The notes below the pieces were generated by a model, which did no database searches, had not been told where the DNA came from, and saw nothing but the letters and a program-made list of their open reading frames with translations. The translations under genes were made by a program, and so were the position numbers. 64,000 bases of DNA from Nageia nagi (taxonomy: Eukaryota > Pinophyta): contig JBITNC010000002.1 in assembly GCA_050084985.1 (NCBI GenBank), positions 23,684,001 to 23,748,000 of the forward strand, in the 5' to 3' direction. This document shows, in pieces, positions 44,868 to 57,534 of the stretch; position 1 is the first letter of the stretch, and every line of letters begins with the position of its first letter.

Positions 44868-46420
44868 ATGGCCAATGATGGAGATAAAATAAAATGAAAG
44901 AAGCAAAAACCCCTTAAGACAACATAAAGTAAGAAGGGTTTAGTAAGTATTTATATGTATTAATGTGATTAGTGTATAGTTTATTTCATAATATTCATTT
45001 CAAAAAAAAACTTTATTTCTTTATCTTGTTGACAAAGTTAGGAAGTGACCAAAATGTTTAAAATGGCCAAAAATATATGGATATGTGTGAACTAGAAAGA
45101 GAAATTAATAGATAAATGGGCATAGAGACATCAATTGGCCTTCTACCGGCATTGTCACATCATCATCAACAAGCTCATCACCAGAGAGTGCTAATATTTT
45201 TTATTTGTTAATTTTTTAAAAATAATTGAAATAACCTTTTATTAATTAATTCTTATAAATGTTACATTCAATAAAGATAATGTAATTATTACAATTGCAT
45301 ATCTAGAGTCAACGATCAATCAATAGGTTGAGTTTACAATGTGTAAGGGTAGTAATGATATTGAAATAAAAATGGATGAAAAGAATGTAATTGTTAAAGA
45401 TAATAATGGTAAGAAATTGATTTTAATATATATATATATATATTGGAATATATTAATTTACTAATATTGTCAAATATTCTTCAAGATATTTTTATGATAC
45501 TCTAGGAAAATGCAAATTTCATCAATTCAATCTTACATTAAATTATGAGTAGAGGAAACAAAGTGCTACAAGTATATATTTTATTTTATAGATTATTATT
45601 AATAGTACTTTTTACTTAAATTTTTTAACTTATTTTCTAAAAATATTGTGTATTTTGCAAGAAAACAAAGAGTGATAGATATCCTTAAAAAAGAATTTGG
45701 TGAAGGATGGAGTCTAGATTGGGCACTAAAGCAAATAGGAAAGAACTTAAGGAGGGATAAGGTCATAAGACAAATAAAACAACTTCCTAAAAATAAGTGT
45801 AAAGGAAGTAGGCCTGCTATTGATATTGACAAAAATGTGTGGAAGAGATTGGTGAAGAAAGTGGAGGAAGCACGTAAAAAATTTACAATTGAACCATTGC
45901 CATACAAAAAGCTGTATATGATCAATGTAGCACATCCTCCATTGGTTATACACATAAGTCAGACGAATTAGGAAAAATAGGGATTGAATCCAGATTTGTA
46001 AGTACATTTGATTATTTATTTAATAGTTTAAAATAAATAGTTATATATTTAAAATATTGTTTAATTAAATATGCTTTTTTGTAGTTCACCAAATATGGTA
46101 CATATCCTTCAAGCGATGAAGTGAAATATGCCCTTCAATACAGTTGAAGACAATGATTGAAATTGTAAGTAATTAGTAATATTTTACATGCTTTTAATTA
46201 ATTGTATTATATTATATAATATTGATGCATAAGATTTTTAATTTTTGCTTGTTTACTAATATTTGTATAATTATTCTTTGTAGGGTCAAGAGGGTCAACC
46301 AAAGGCTTATGGTCAGGGTCAAGAGGATCATCTAATTACCAACATGGATGTCGATGAGAGATTAGATGTTGATGATGATGAGTATAAGTATGGTACTAGT
46401 GAGTGAAAGATTTAAGGTAT
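44868..46420 (+). pseudogene. Spliced-looking coding relic, unidentified
   Basis: Several short coding-like segments are separated by AT-rich stretches with good splice signals: gtaagt-type donors at about 44949, 45990 and 46166, and acceptors such as ttttgcag at about 45656, tttttgtag near 46083 and ctttgtag near 46283. The largest segment (about 45657-45988) encodes a basic, charged sequence including LKKEFGEGWSLDWALKQIGK and SRPAIDIDKNVWKRLVKKVE, with a stop near 45970. The last one reads GQEGQPKAYGQGQEDHL and MDVDERLDVDDDEYKYG. I do not recognise the protein. It could be a degenerate transposase gene of a cut-and-paste DNA transposon or a dead host gene. No intact frame joins the pieces. 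Confidence 0.4.
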
Positions 46421-47280
46421 TATGATAGATGTGGTGCTATTCATGAGACATTCTATAAACAATTTTCTGTTGATTGAGATTCTATATACTATCATTTGAA
46501 TACTCCTTTATGATAATTTAAAAAGCTTATGAACGTATTTATAAATGTTTGTTATATTTGTATTTTATATTTTTTAAGTTTCAAATTTATTATTTTTATT
46601 ATATTTATTTATTTAATTCGTTCTAATTTAATTTATTTGATTATATTAATTTTATTAAATTAAATTATATTAATTTACATTAAATTACATCAATTTTAAT
46701 AAATACATATATTGAATTTAGTTAAAAAATCAAACCGAATTAATATTTAAATGTAATTTATTAAAAAAATGTAATAAATTAATATAATTTAATATAAATT
46801 GACACTTTGTATAATGCATATGCAAACGCCTAAAGAGATGTGTAGTCAAGGGTACATTATGCATCCATGTAAGCGTCAATGTGAATCTATGGAAATATGA
46901 TGAAGAAATGAAGAGCATAATGTTATCATTAATAAGCATATTGTTAATCCATCGACTCCCACGCCGCCAAGCAACTCCTCACATAAATATTTGTTTAATG
47001 CATGTTGTAGTGTCTCGAATTTTATTTTAATTAATTGCTACTTTTAACGATATTTTACTTTTCTCCTACCAAATATTAAATAATGTAAAATATCATTTGA
47101 TAACTTATTATGATGTAAATGGTGCTACCCTTTTCGACCCAATTACCTTTTTGTATGATTTAGATTTTATTTTTAATACAAACCAAATCATTAAAAAAAT
47201 CTTATTATTTTTATTAAAATATAAACTATTTTCACTCTTTAGATCCAACAGAATTGAATGAATTTAAGCTCTCTTCCATA
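46421..47280. other. Very AT-rich intergenic stretch
   Basis: Runs built on aatttaattta (46600-46800) dominate. No gene is seen. The sequence becomes less AT-rich toward the promoter of the host gene. Confidence 0.6.
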
Positions 47281-47335
47281 CTAATCACTCTCCAATCGCC
47301 ACTTTGCCACCTTGCAGTTAGTCACTTCTCAAGTC

Positions 47336-47372
47336 TGACGTGGCATTACTTCCACTGCCGCCTGCCACGTCA
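47336..47372. promoter_or_regulatory. Paired bZIP-type sites (TGACGTGGC / GCCACGTCA)
   Basis: TGACGTGGC at 47336-47344 and its exact reverse complement GCCACGTCA at 47364-47372 are separated by 19 bases. ACGT-core elements of this hybrid C-box/G-box kind bind plant bZIP factors. The pair lies about 700 bp before the start codon and about 70 bp before a TATA-like ataaaaag (47415-47422), so it is well placed to regulate the downstream gene. Confidence 0.6.
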
Positions 47373-47411
47373 CCAACAGAACACAAAACCCGTGTTCTAA
47401 GACGTTAGCCG

Positions 47412-48075
47412 CCCATAAAAAGCACACATAAACAGTAAGTGTATATACATTGTGTATATATTTATGTCATTTTAATGTTTTTTTAAAGGGGTACCAGTGC
47501 CACACTGATCCTGCCCTGCTCCTCTGAATCTGGGTCGTTTCTGTAATTTCTTCACCTGCCATCAATGATTTTCTTCTTCTATTTTGCAGATTTCGTTATA
47601 TTCTTCACAATTGCGTAATTCCAAATTTCATAGAAGAATGCGAAATTCCCTGAAAAATTTAACATCATATCAATCTCGCCTGCCTTGGTTCCACATTCAC
47701 ATAGATTTATCTGCGAATTATTATAACCACCCAGAAAGTCCTATTTGATTATTGTTCCGGATAAATTTCTGGGTTGATGAATAGAGGTCCTGTAAATTGT
47801 CTGATAAAAATCACCTGTATTGTTGGTTTCATAGTTCTCTGCTAGCTTCCAATTCCAATACCTGTGACCCGATTTGGATTATTTTTATTGTTTGCGTTCA
47901 AAATCGGCCCTTTTATTCCGTATTGTTTTTCAAATTCAAAACATTGAGAGTTTGCGAAACATCCATTTATTGATTCTAGTTATTTTTTTTGTGAATTTTG
48001 TTCCCAACTGTTTTTGTGTGGCTGTTCAATCCATTTGAAGGGCCCTGCATCCTTGACTAGGGTTTGGATTGCACG
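47412..48075 (+). promoter_or_regulatory. Core promoter and 5' leader of the host gene
   Basis: A TATA-like cccataaaaagc is at 47412-47423, with a second candidate gtatatatttatg near 47453. The sequence then turns pyrimidine-rich and less AT-rich, like a plant 5' untranslated region, up to the ATG at 48076. An acceptor-like ttttgcag near 47582-47589 leaves room for a leader intron. The transcription start cannot be fixed from sequence alone. Confidence 0.5.
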
Positions 48076-51000
48076 ATGTTTGGTGGGTCGCAGAAGGATT
48101 CTGGTGTTGCAATCAATACAGCGAACGTATTTTCTGCGTTGGAAAAGAAGAAGAAGAATAAGAAGAAAGCGAGCAAAAAGGAGAGCGTAAAGAAGGCGAG
48201 TGAGTTCTGGACCAAGGCCCCAGTGGCTGTCAAGTCCTGGGCTGATTGCGAAGATGATGATGATGATTACTATGACACTGTGCCGCCTGTTTGGGGCCAT
48301 GATCATAAAACAGAAAAGGAAGAATCCGATAAAGAGGTGATTTTTCTTTTTTCTGAAGGAGATTTTTGCCTGTATATGTTGTTTATTTGGAATTAGAATA
48401 GATGAAATGAAGGTTTTATTTTTTAGTGCTAATTGGATATATATAGAAAGCTGTTTTTTCAAATTTTAATCTTGAAAAGTGTTGTATTTGAATCTTAAGT
48501 TTACGCATGAGAGATAGGCTTCTGTGTGGAATGTTATTTTGGAAGTAAGTACTTAAAAAATTGATTTAACAGTTTCATGGGGCTATCCAGATGTAACTAC
48601 CATTAATGCATTCAATGAACTTAATAGACTGCCAACTTCAAAACTATCTTAATCCCCATTTCATAGTGTTTAATTCTAGTTTATAAGATTTTCTTTAGCA
48701 CTATTCAATGCTTTTGAATGCTCTTTACTCTTAACATCTCACCGATGGGAACAGTACCGTGTTATTATCCGTTCCAACTCAAAAAGAAAACATATAGCTT
48801 GCACCTCAAAACAGCATGTAATTTTTTTTGAAAAACTTGTTTATAAAAAGTTCAGCAGTAATTTGCTATATATGATCTCCATTAGTTATACATGATATTT
48901 TAGCTTGCACCTGAAATTTCATCTATGAAAAGAAGATTACAAAAACTATGCTTCACCTTGTATAGGAACTATCCTGATTAGTTGTGCATGATATAAAATT
49001 ATTGCACAACATGGTTATCTAGCACCTGAAAATTCATTGATAGTAATATAAAATTATGCCTCACCCTTTTTGGTCTACATATTTACTACAGAAGATTTTC
49101 TTTTCTCCCAGATTATGAATAATACAAAATTATGTTTCACCTTCTCGGTGAACAAATAATTTTTTTCTTACAAGAATATGTAATTGCATAAATAAATTAT
49201 TTTTATATTCAATCCATTTGTAATTCTATGATAAAAAAAAAAAGTAAAAATTGTTCAACTGTTGGGTCCAATCACTAAGTACCATGTCAAACAATTGAAC
49301 CTGCCTAAGAACTGGTACCTGTTCTTTAATAAACAAAAACAAAAACGTATATCGAACGATAGGAATAATGTAAATTAAATGCCAGTAGCTATGTAAGGCA
49401 TTAGACTGATGAAAATGGTATCCCAATGCCATAATTGGCTAAAACTGTTTTTTGAAGCAAAAAAGTTTGTTTTTATATAAGGTTGTTGTCTCTGTCACAT
49501 GGAGGCATGTTGTGTGTGGCTTTGTGTAAATTTGAATTGCATGATAGAGAAGCAAAGAGGATCCCGATATATCTGTATATCTTGGATAATTGGATTTATA
49601 TCCTGTTCAAACGTTTTGTTAAGGTATCATAATATTATCACTGAATGATTGGAAAATGAGGAGCACTCTACCCAGTTCACATGTATAGATGGTTTAACTA
49701 CAGCCTTACTTCCATAAGTGAATATTTTAAAAAAGGGAAAAGTTACATCTCCATTGTATTGGAAATTTGAAACATAAACATACCATTTCTTCCTTACTGT
49801 TAATGGAGAATTAGTATCCCTTAATAAATAGATTTTTCACCCGAAGTAATAATTGTCTAGAAAGAAACAGTGGAGTTTATGCTGTTCTTCTGTGTGGTTC
49901 CGTCTGTATGTTTCATACCCTGTTAGACATTTTTTTCTGTTTTAGACTTCTTTGCATAGTTGCATATAATCCAGCATGTACTTGTTCTTGAGGTGTATCT
50001 CCTGTTGAGGATAAGTTCTTAAGTGATATTTCATGTTGGCATAGCATTTCACTGCAGATTGAGAAATTTCCTCTTAGACCTTAGATTATTTTTATTGCAT
50101 ATATAAAGGTATAGATAGATTCATAGTTAAGACATACACACATTATTTATATATATTGATCAATAACAATATGTATGACAATATTTATTTATTGTAGGTG
50201 TTTATACAGAGGTATACATGACTGTAAGTACATGCACATATAATGTAGTTAACAGACAATTGCATATGTTAATATCAATTTTGGGATTGTGAATAGTGCA
50301 GGTTTATAAAATTTTGAAATTCTTATTTGATTTTTAGGTATAATTGTGAGGCAAACTGTTCTAAGAACCCCTTACGGCCGATATTAGGGAAATTTTTGTA
50401 GTCTCTACATATCCTCCTGACGGCAATAGATAGTAGTACGACTGTAGCCAAACTGTAGCCACGTTACAACATAATGGAACAACCAGTGTGATTCGAACTT
50501 GGGACCTCTCAAAGATCAATCAAAGCATTTACCAATGCATTCTCCCCTTGGGACTGAAATTCTTATCTGATTATCACAGAATGTTATGTGGGTGTCCATA
50601 GTAGTAATTTGTTGAGGATAATTTTTATTGCATATATTTTTGCATGCTTCAGTTATCTATTTTCATAATAATGGCATTATAACCAATTCAAAATTTCAGT
50701 TGTCGTTAATGGAACTTTCTTTATCCCATCAGTTCTTAGATTCATGTTAACGAATTGCATTGCCCATGTGTTTTACTCTAGGAAAGCGATGACCAAGAGG
50801 ATTATGATATAGATAATGATGCTGATGAAGAAACAGAAGAAAATGAGGACAATGATACGAAAGCCTCATTGGATATGAAATCAGTTGTAACTTCAGTACC
50901 ACATCTGAATAAGACTAAAGAACCAGAAAAACAGCTATCAAAAAGGAGATCAAGAAAAAGGAGCTGGCTGAGCTTGACAAAGTTTTGGAAGAATTTGGAT

Positions 51001-53997
51001 TTCTTCCTAAAGAAAACAGTAAGAATTCTTGTGTTTGCTTTCTTTTTGAAACTTTGTTCACCCTATTTGATTTTTTGGTTGAAAAGACATATTTTCCCTA
51101 GGTGGAGTTTGTAACTACGAATTTTGATAACTGTTTTTGTCTGTGAGTATCACAGTTTTCATATCCTAAAAGATGTAAGATATCCACCTGTGTCTAATAT
51201 TCTAGGTCAGTCCCTTCAGAATAGTTAGAAGACCAACTAAATGTAAACATCAAAGAATATTCTGTATGTATTATAAGGATTTTGATGTTATTGATTTTTG
51301 GACAATATTTATGTCTAAAATTTTGAATGTATGCACTATTAGAAAACATGATGTAAACAACAAGTTTGTATGTTCCAACTTCCAAGCTGTCAATCAGATT
51401 GCTTTGCATCAAGATGAAATCATTATTCTGTATGATGCATAAATTTAAGCTACAAATTATTGTAAAAGAAGATATAGCTAAAACTGTAGTTTATATGCAT
51501 AATTACAAGGTTTTCAATAATATACAATTGATGAGCAAGCCTTAGAGTTAAACCCTTGTTAATTGATTGTTAACTTATCTTATAGGCTTCACCTAGAATA
51601 CATGTATTAGTGCTACAGTACTGAGGCGTGAAGTTCACTACATGAGATAAGACAACTTACCAACATAGATGAGATGCAATAATAGTGAGGTGTGTAGTTC
51701 ATTAAATGGGATAGGACAGCTCAGTAGTCCTTACTCTACTCGCTAAGACACATGATATGGGACAACAGTTCCCACTGATTTTTGTGACAAATCTTTTTGT
51801 GTTGTATGCACCAGGCAATTAGTTTCAATAACACTTACATTCCTCTAGGTTCTCAATATCATATGTCCTTGTGGAATTATTTCTTTAGTTTACTGTTATG
51901 TGTTAAATGTTTCCTTAGTTTTATTTTTAACTTTTTTTATTACATCATGGTGCAATTTGTGATGTGATTGCTCTTTAGATTTGAAATCTTAGCATAGCAA
52001 CCCAATATTGGATTTCATTTGAATGTAATGTACCAAGATACTCTACTTAGGAAGTTAAAATTGTGCATGATATGATCATCTCAATTAGAACAAATATAAT
52101 CCACTCACCAGACTTATACCTTCCAAGTCCTCCAAACAAAGCCAAGACGCAAGCACATTATGATCTTAATTTTCATGTAATTAATTGTTTGATCTATACC
52201 AGCCAATCTATCCTCAATTTATTGAGTATAATGAATGAAAATAGGAGGTAAGAACACAGAGAGCTAAAACTTTATATCTGAACAATGAAAAAACATAACC
52301 AAATGAATGGATCAAAGTTGATGTAACCCTTGGACAGGCCAAATTTAAAATTAAAACAATCATAAGCTCCAAACAATGAACTATAGAAATACCAAATCTA
52401 GGGCTAGTCTGTATTGAGCTTTGAAGCAGGTGGAAGACCATCAACGTCATCATCAATCACCAGGAAAGTGTGACTATGGGATTTTATGATCTTTAAAAAG
52501 GAACATGAATGTCAGAACTAGTGTTCAAAAGTTGTACAAAAACTGGTCTCTCAATTGTGCCCCAACAGCCTGGTTTGGGAGCATTTGAACTAAGTGATGG
52601 GCATGTGAATCTGGGCCACTCTAGCCTTCAAGCATACAATAAAAACTGGTCAGATGACTTACCCCACATAGCCTGGTCTGAAAGCAAGGGATTATTATGT
52701 GTTGAGAATATGAAGGTTGGTTCACTTTTATTGCAGCATGCCAAAAGGGACACCCTTTAGGGCTCTGTAAATGTCATAGCATCCTAGGTTCAAGGGTCAG
52801 ACAACTGTAGTTAGGATCAGTGTAAGGTAGATAGGGATTCTATTGTTACACATACAAACAAAGATGTCCACACAGATCTCATGCCTTCTTGGTAGAGCAT
52901 CTAAAAACAAGTTGCACCTCAATTTGATGTTCCAGGAGAGAACAAGTATTTTGATCTGTCACCTTGTGAAATTGGATTGTTTGTCTCAACTTAAATTGGT
53001 GCAAACAAGCCTTAAGCCAAAAATGGGATTGGGAATCACTAAGTGACATTACCAACCAACTTGAAGTTGTTAGGTATAGAACATCGATATGGTGGATGCA
53101 AGCTGGAATTGTACAGAACTTGTATATGCTAATTAGTTAGTGGCTTTCTTGTTTAGAACTTGCATATTAGTGTGTAGATTGTAATTGTAGAAACACCTGT
53201 TTAGAATATTGTAGTTTATAGTTCTCAAGTCTTCTTGCCCTGAACTGATCCAGTAGCTTGTAAAATGGAGTGGTCCTCTTTGTTTTTTGGTAGGAAATTT
53301 TCTAGAACATAATATTTTACAGCATATATCAGTGAAAGAGACTAATGTTTTAAAATTATAACTACAAATTGGTTGGTTGCCATTGTGCATTGTCCAATGG
53401 GCAACTAAATACTTTTGTATTCATATTTAATACTTATGCATGGTTGACTAGAAACAAATAGCCTATAGCAGCACCTTTAAGTAGTTATTCAGATTGCATT
53501 GTTCAGAAAAGCATTAAAATTTCTTGGAGTTCATGTTGTTTTAGCTATGATGCCTTTGTGCTTTTTCACTGTGTAAAGTTGTTTTTGACTCCATAGGTAA
53601 TATGCTTGCAGGATCAGATCACTCTCAAATTAAAAAAGTTGAAGAAGACTCCAAAGAAGACCTTGATAGCAAACCATCTGACCCCATTATCACTGAAAAC
53701 AAAACAAAAAGAAAACGGAAGACAAAAAAAGACATATCCAAAGAAGAAAAGGGTGGCTTTATTGCAAATGGTAATGTACAGGAGCAAGTACTTGAAAGTA
53801 AGCCAGAAGCAAATGCAGATTTTGCAAATCCAAAGGCAGTGCTTAAAAAACTAGCTTCTCAACAGAAAAAGAAGTCTGGTAAAGAATCGGATGTAGCTGC
53901 CAAGGCTGCAGCTTCTGAAGCAGCTGCCAGAGCAGCAAAACTAGCCGCTGCCAAGAAGAAAGAGAAGATACATTACAATCAGCATCCGCCTAAGTAA
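48076..53997 (+). CDS. Lysine-rich coiled-coil plant protein, three exons, uncharacterised
   Basis: Exons are 48076-48336, 50782-51018 and 53597-53997, all with GT-AG introns (donors gtgatt and gtaaga, acceptors ctctag and ccatag). Exon 1 encodes MFGGSQKDSG, a basic KKKKNKKKASKKES run (residues 24-37), and FWTKAPVAVKSWADCEDDDDD leading to an acidic tract. Exon 2 continues acidic, then QLSK and, in the +1 frame, a segment like KKKELAELDKVLEEFGFLPK. Exon 3 is Lys-rich with an Ala-rich helix (DVAAKAAASEAAARAAKLAA) and ends KIHYNQHPPK. The charge pattern suggests a nuclear or nucleolar RNA-associated protein; function is unknown. In exon 2 the frame after QLSK is lost unless one A is added to the run at 50940-50944. 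With it, all exon phases fit and the product is about 299 residues. The ATG at 48076 was chosen over the in-frame TTG at 48064. Confidence 0.85.
48337..50781 (+). other. Intron 1 of the host gene (2445 bp)
   Basis: It starts gtgatt and ends ttttactctag. T-rich sequence fills it, and it contains one recognisable insertion, a tRNA-derived SINE at 50333-50554. No other transposon domain is visible. Intron length is typical of large-genome seed plants. Confidence 0.8.
50333..50554 (-). mobile_element. tRNA-derived SINE in intron 1
   Basis: On the minus strand, starting at 50554, the sequence shows a polymerase III box A-like stretch (gcattggtaaatgc) and, about 35 bases further, a box B (agttcgaatcacac; consensus GGTTCGANNCC). 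This is the head of a tRNA-related SINE, about 222 bp long. The flanks tgaaattcttatttgatt (50315-50332) and tgaaattcttatctgatt (50555-50572) are an 18-bp target duplication with one mismatch. SINEs are transcribed by polymerase III and moved by LINE enzymes. It lies antisense to the host gene. Confidence 0.88.
51019..53596 (+). other. Intron 2 of the host gene (2578 bp)
   Basis: It starts gtaaga and ends gactccatag. Around 51600-51770 there are two diverged copies of a segment with gaggcgtgaagttcactaca / gaggtgtgtagttcattaaa. The part at 52440-53060 is less AT-rich and has short open frames (52509-52760 and 52843-53046) with no recognisable product; it may be an old insertion. Confidence 0.75.
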
Positions 53998-54560
53998 TTT
54001 GAATACTCTAGTTGGTACCTAAATAAGGAAATCTGGGGTTGGAAATCATCTCGTTCATGTCTTATTTCTGAAATAAAATATTTAACTGTTTCTTTTGCAC
54101 AATGCTTTAAGAAATATCCCATAGAACTTAGAATATTATTTTCAGTTGAAATCACTGAGGAGACAATAAGCAAGATATGACAGTTTTGAAGTCACTTTGT
54201 CTTGAGACAGATTTATTCTAAAATGAGGTTCTTGGGCTTTCTTCTATGGTAGTTTTTTTGCTCATAGTTGTCTGTTCTTGAAGGTCAAAATCTAGACATT
54301 TGTTTGGAATGCTTCCATCTCAACCAATGTGTGCATGGAGTGCTAGGATCTTTCAAATGTTACGCATTTGTAAATCAAGTTTACCTACAGGAAAAATGGT
54401 TCAGTTGACCGTTTAACTACAGTTATTGTCAATCTGTGTGATCTTAAAATGTAAGTTGTATACACTGTACAGTATACAATTTTGACCGTGTAATGTGAAG
54501 CTCCTGGCCAATAAATTGTTGAATAGCATATTCACAGTTTGTTTGCATAATATGTATGAC
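53998..54560 (+). terminator. 3' untranslated region with polyadenylation signals
   Basis: AATAAA-type signals occur at 54072-54077 and in ccaataaattg at 54509-54516. The second is preceded by TGTA-rich sequence (tgtaagttgtatacactgta), which is typical of plant far-upstream elements. The end site is not defined. Confidence 0.5.
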
Positions 54561-57530
54561 AAGAAATGTAAGTAAAGTGAGTTTTTATATTTGCAGTATG
54601 TATTTTGGGAGAATTTATTTTAATGGATTGATCTTTGCAATTTATTTGAACTGTATACACATGCACATGAAAGCAAATTCTGTACTTTTTGATACGATGT
54701 TGGATTTACCCCATGAACTTCCTATTTTATTCTCTAGCTTTGCACGTTATTTTATTTTATCTGTTTGTTTCTGTACAAATGCTAGTCTACTGTTTTTTAA
54801 CTTTTGCAGGTTTGAGATGTTCCCTTCTACTTAGTAATCCTTTACATGTATCTTGGAATCATCTAACATATTTTTACACAATATGCCTTTATTGGAAATA
54901 ATAGATGCAGAGATAATGGGTCAGGCAATATTTCAAACTTTCAATCTTGACCAGAGCTTATGACTTCTAAAACTGGAGAGCCATGTTTTTTTATGTTAAT
55001 AGTGATTTGGGGTTACAGGGGTACATTCCTTGTCTTCAGTTGATTGTCCCTATCTCCATGTCCTTGGCCTTTCTAGGCAACTTCATTATATTTTGTACTG
55101 AACATTACTTTTTGATAATATGATTTACATTGAAGATTGATGATAAATATAACTTCTCTGATTTCATATTGTCCTTATTATAAGGAAGAAATTAATGTAT
55201 TATATTTTTATTTTTGTTTGACATTCTTCTGATGTCCTATAAAATTAATCTTTTGTACTTTTGTTGTTTCAACTACTGATCTCTCGACATCTTTATCATC
55301 CCTATTCTTCATCTAACACTTGTAGAAGGTTTTTTAATAAAGGATTTGTACCATAAAAACACTACCACTTCTGCTACCAATACTTCAAAAGAGTCTTCTA
55401 CCGTGAGGAAAGGAACCATGGAGGACCTATCGCTGCTACTATTATACTTCAAAAGGGTCTTCAATTGTAAAGGAAAAGCTATCATTTGACATTGCTAAGG
55501 AGACAGGGCAAGAAGGGAATTCATTGTTTATGCAAGGCCATTGAAAGGGAGATATAATTTGAGGCTTTTGCACAAAGAGATCCTAGGTTGATTTGCAACT
55601 TTAATGATGCAACCTGAAAAGGAAGTTGATTTTTCAAGGTAAACAAAGATGTATATCTTTTTATATGTAAGATAAATTAATTAATAGATATGTAATTTTA
55701 TTCATACGTTATTAATAGCTATAATCCACAGTGTTTTCTAAAGGTCTATGATCTACTCCACAGGTGCATATCTACCACAAAGTGTTGAGCAATGATTTTC
55801 CCCTATTTAAATTGAACGATAGGTGATTGGGATATTTTACTGTTACGGTTACTATTATTTTTGTTTTGCAACTATTGTATTTCTGGAGCATCTAAATGTA
55901 GAAAATTAAAATTTTGGTTACGAATTTTATGTCTTTGTCATAAATTTAAAGGTAAAATTTTTAGAGTATATAGATGTAAATATTTCGATTTTATTTTGAT
56001 TCGGTTTTATCATGTTTGTTACTTTGTTGCTATCTTATTTCATTAATTTTTGTAATTTTTTAGTAATATTTTATATCAATTTTTATTTATTACTGATTTT
56101 TTATATTTATTTCTTCTTTGTTCGATTTTTTCTTTTTATAATGGTTTTCTCTCTACCAAAAATTGCAGATTTTATTGATGCTAAAGTTACTGTAGGCAAC
56201 AACCATGGTAACTGAAGTGTTGAAGGAAATTCATTTCAAAATTAATTTTTAAGTTTATAATATTTTATTTATTCAAGATTTTGATAATGCATGTAATGAT
56301 TAGAGCAACATGTTTTTTAAATATGTAAGATTTTAACAATGCATACAAGTGGTTAGAACAATATATTTTGATAGGTTTGTTAATGGATATAAGTTACATG
56401 ACAACTTCATGGGATTAAAACGGAAAGTATCTATAACTTCACTAAATATTTTTTATTTTATTTTCAGTTTTGTATCTTTAAACCACAGCATGCCATTGCC
56501 ATCTTTAGTAAGGGTTTTTGGTATGTTAGCAATTGTGTTATCTTTCAACTTTGGCATTGTAAATTCATTATCTTTAAACATGTCTTTCTTTAAGTGTTTG
56601 TATAAGTTAAGAATGAATTCTACCTTTGTTTAATCATGATTATTTTTGCAATTATTTGTCTTTCAAATAACCAAAATAATCAAGTTTTATGCAATTTGAT
56701 CTCACAATTATTTTTGAGTCAAAATATGTTTATCCAAAGATTTTGAATAGCTCTTTATAATCAAGTCACATATACTCGCTTCCAACAGTGAGTAGTATAT
56801 ATCAATCTTGTGAATTCTAACTTCAAATTATACTTTGCTACCTACAAAATCAAGGATTGCATTCTTATGAAAGGTCGTTTCAAGTCTAAGTCTTTTCAAG
56901 TTCTTGCAGTAACACAAACAATTAGTAGTTAAGAAGAATGAACAACTATTACAAATCATAAGAGTAAAAGCATTTATCTTTACTATCTTTTATCCAACCT
57001 AATCGCTCACTCTCTCGTTGTCCAAGTGCAATCTTCTTCTAACCTCTTGGTTAGTGATCTTAACTCCTCCCTTGCTCTTTCTTGTTATGTTGATCTTAAC
57101 TTTAATGATTCACAACAAACTATTGTTGAACCCCTTGCAACCTCCAACTTGAACTCTTTTTCTTTGTCTACATAGAAAACCAACCATCTGGCTTAATTCA
57201 ATCCTCTTGTAGTCTTATCATGGCTAGAGGTGAGGTCCCTCAAGGAAAAGGATGACTAGATTTTATATGCAAGAACCATTAACTTTTTATCTCAAATATG
57301 TTTTTCATATATTTTGAAGAATATGAAAGTGTTGAAAGAGTTATGCTCCTTGATTGGTTTTCATGAAATTTTTATTATAGTGTTTTAGGATTGATAAACT
57401 AAATAAAAATTATATGGTTCAAAAGGTCCCTTACATTGGTCAATGATATGGATCTATTGATTTCCTTTATTTACAAAAAATTAAGATTATAGGTTTTCTA
57501 CGATACAAAACTAGAAATTTATTTGGCTTA
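54561..57530. other. Intergenic region without a supported gene
   Basis: Several short frames exist but none has recognisable content. Around 55380-55590 a segment with the repeated phrase acttcaaaagagtcttc / acttcaaaagggtcttc reads as coding-like fragments in broken frame. It may be a transposon relic. The rest is T-rich (56000-56200) or plain AT-rich. Confidence 0.55.
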
Positions 57531-57534
57531 ACAA

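Noticed and set aside
48064-48075. Upstream TTG as start of the host gene
   Set aside because: Plant nuclear genes use ATG; the ATG at 48076 gives the sensible N-terminus MFGG.
50333-50554. Functional tRNA gene on the minus strand
   Set aside because: Boxes A and B are present but no full cloverleaf is evident, and the unit is bounded by a long target duplication, which fits a SINE.
52509-53046. Short frames in intron 2 as extra exons
   Set aside because: No suitable splice sites join them in phase, and the exon 2 to exon 3 phase is already exact without them.
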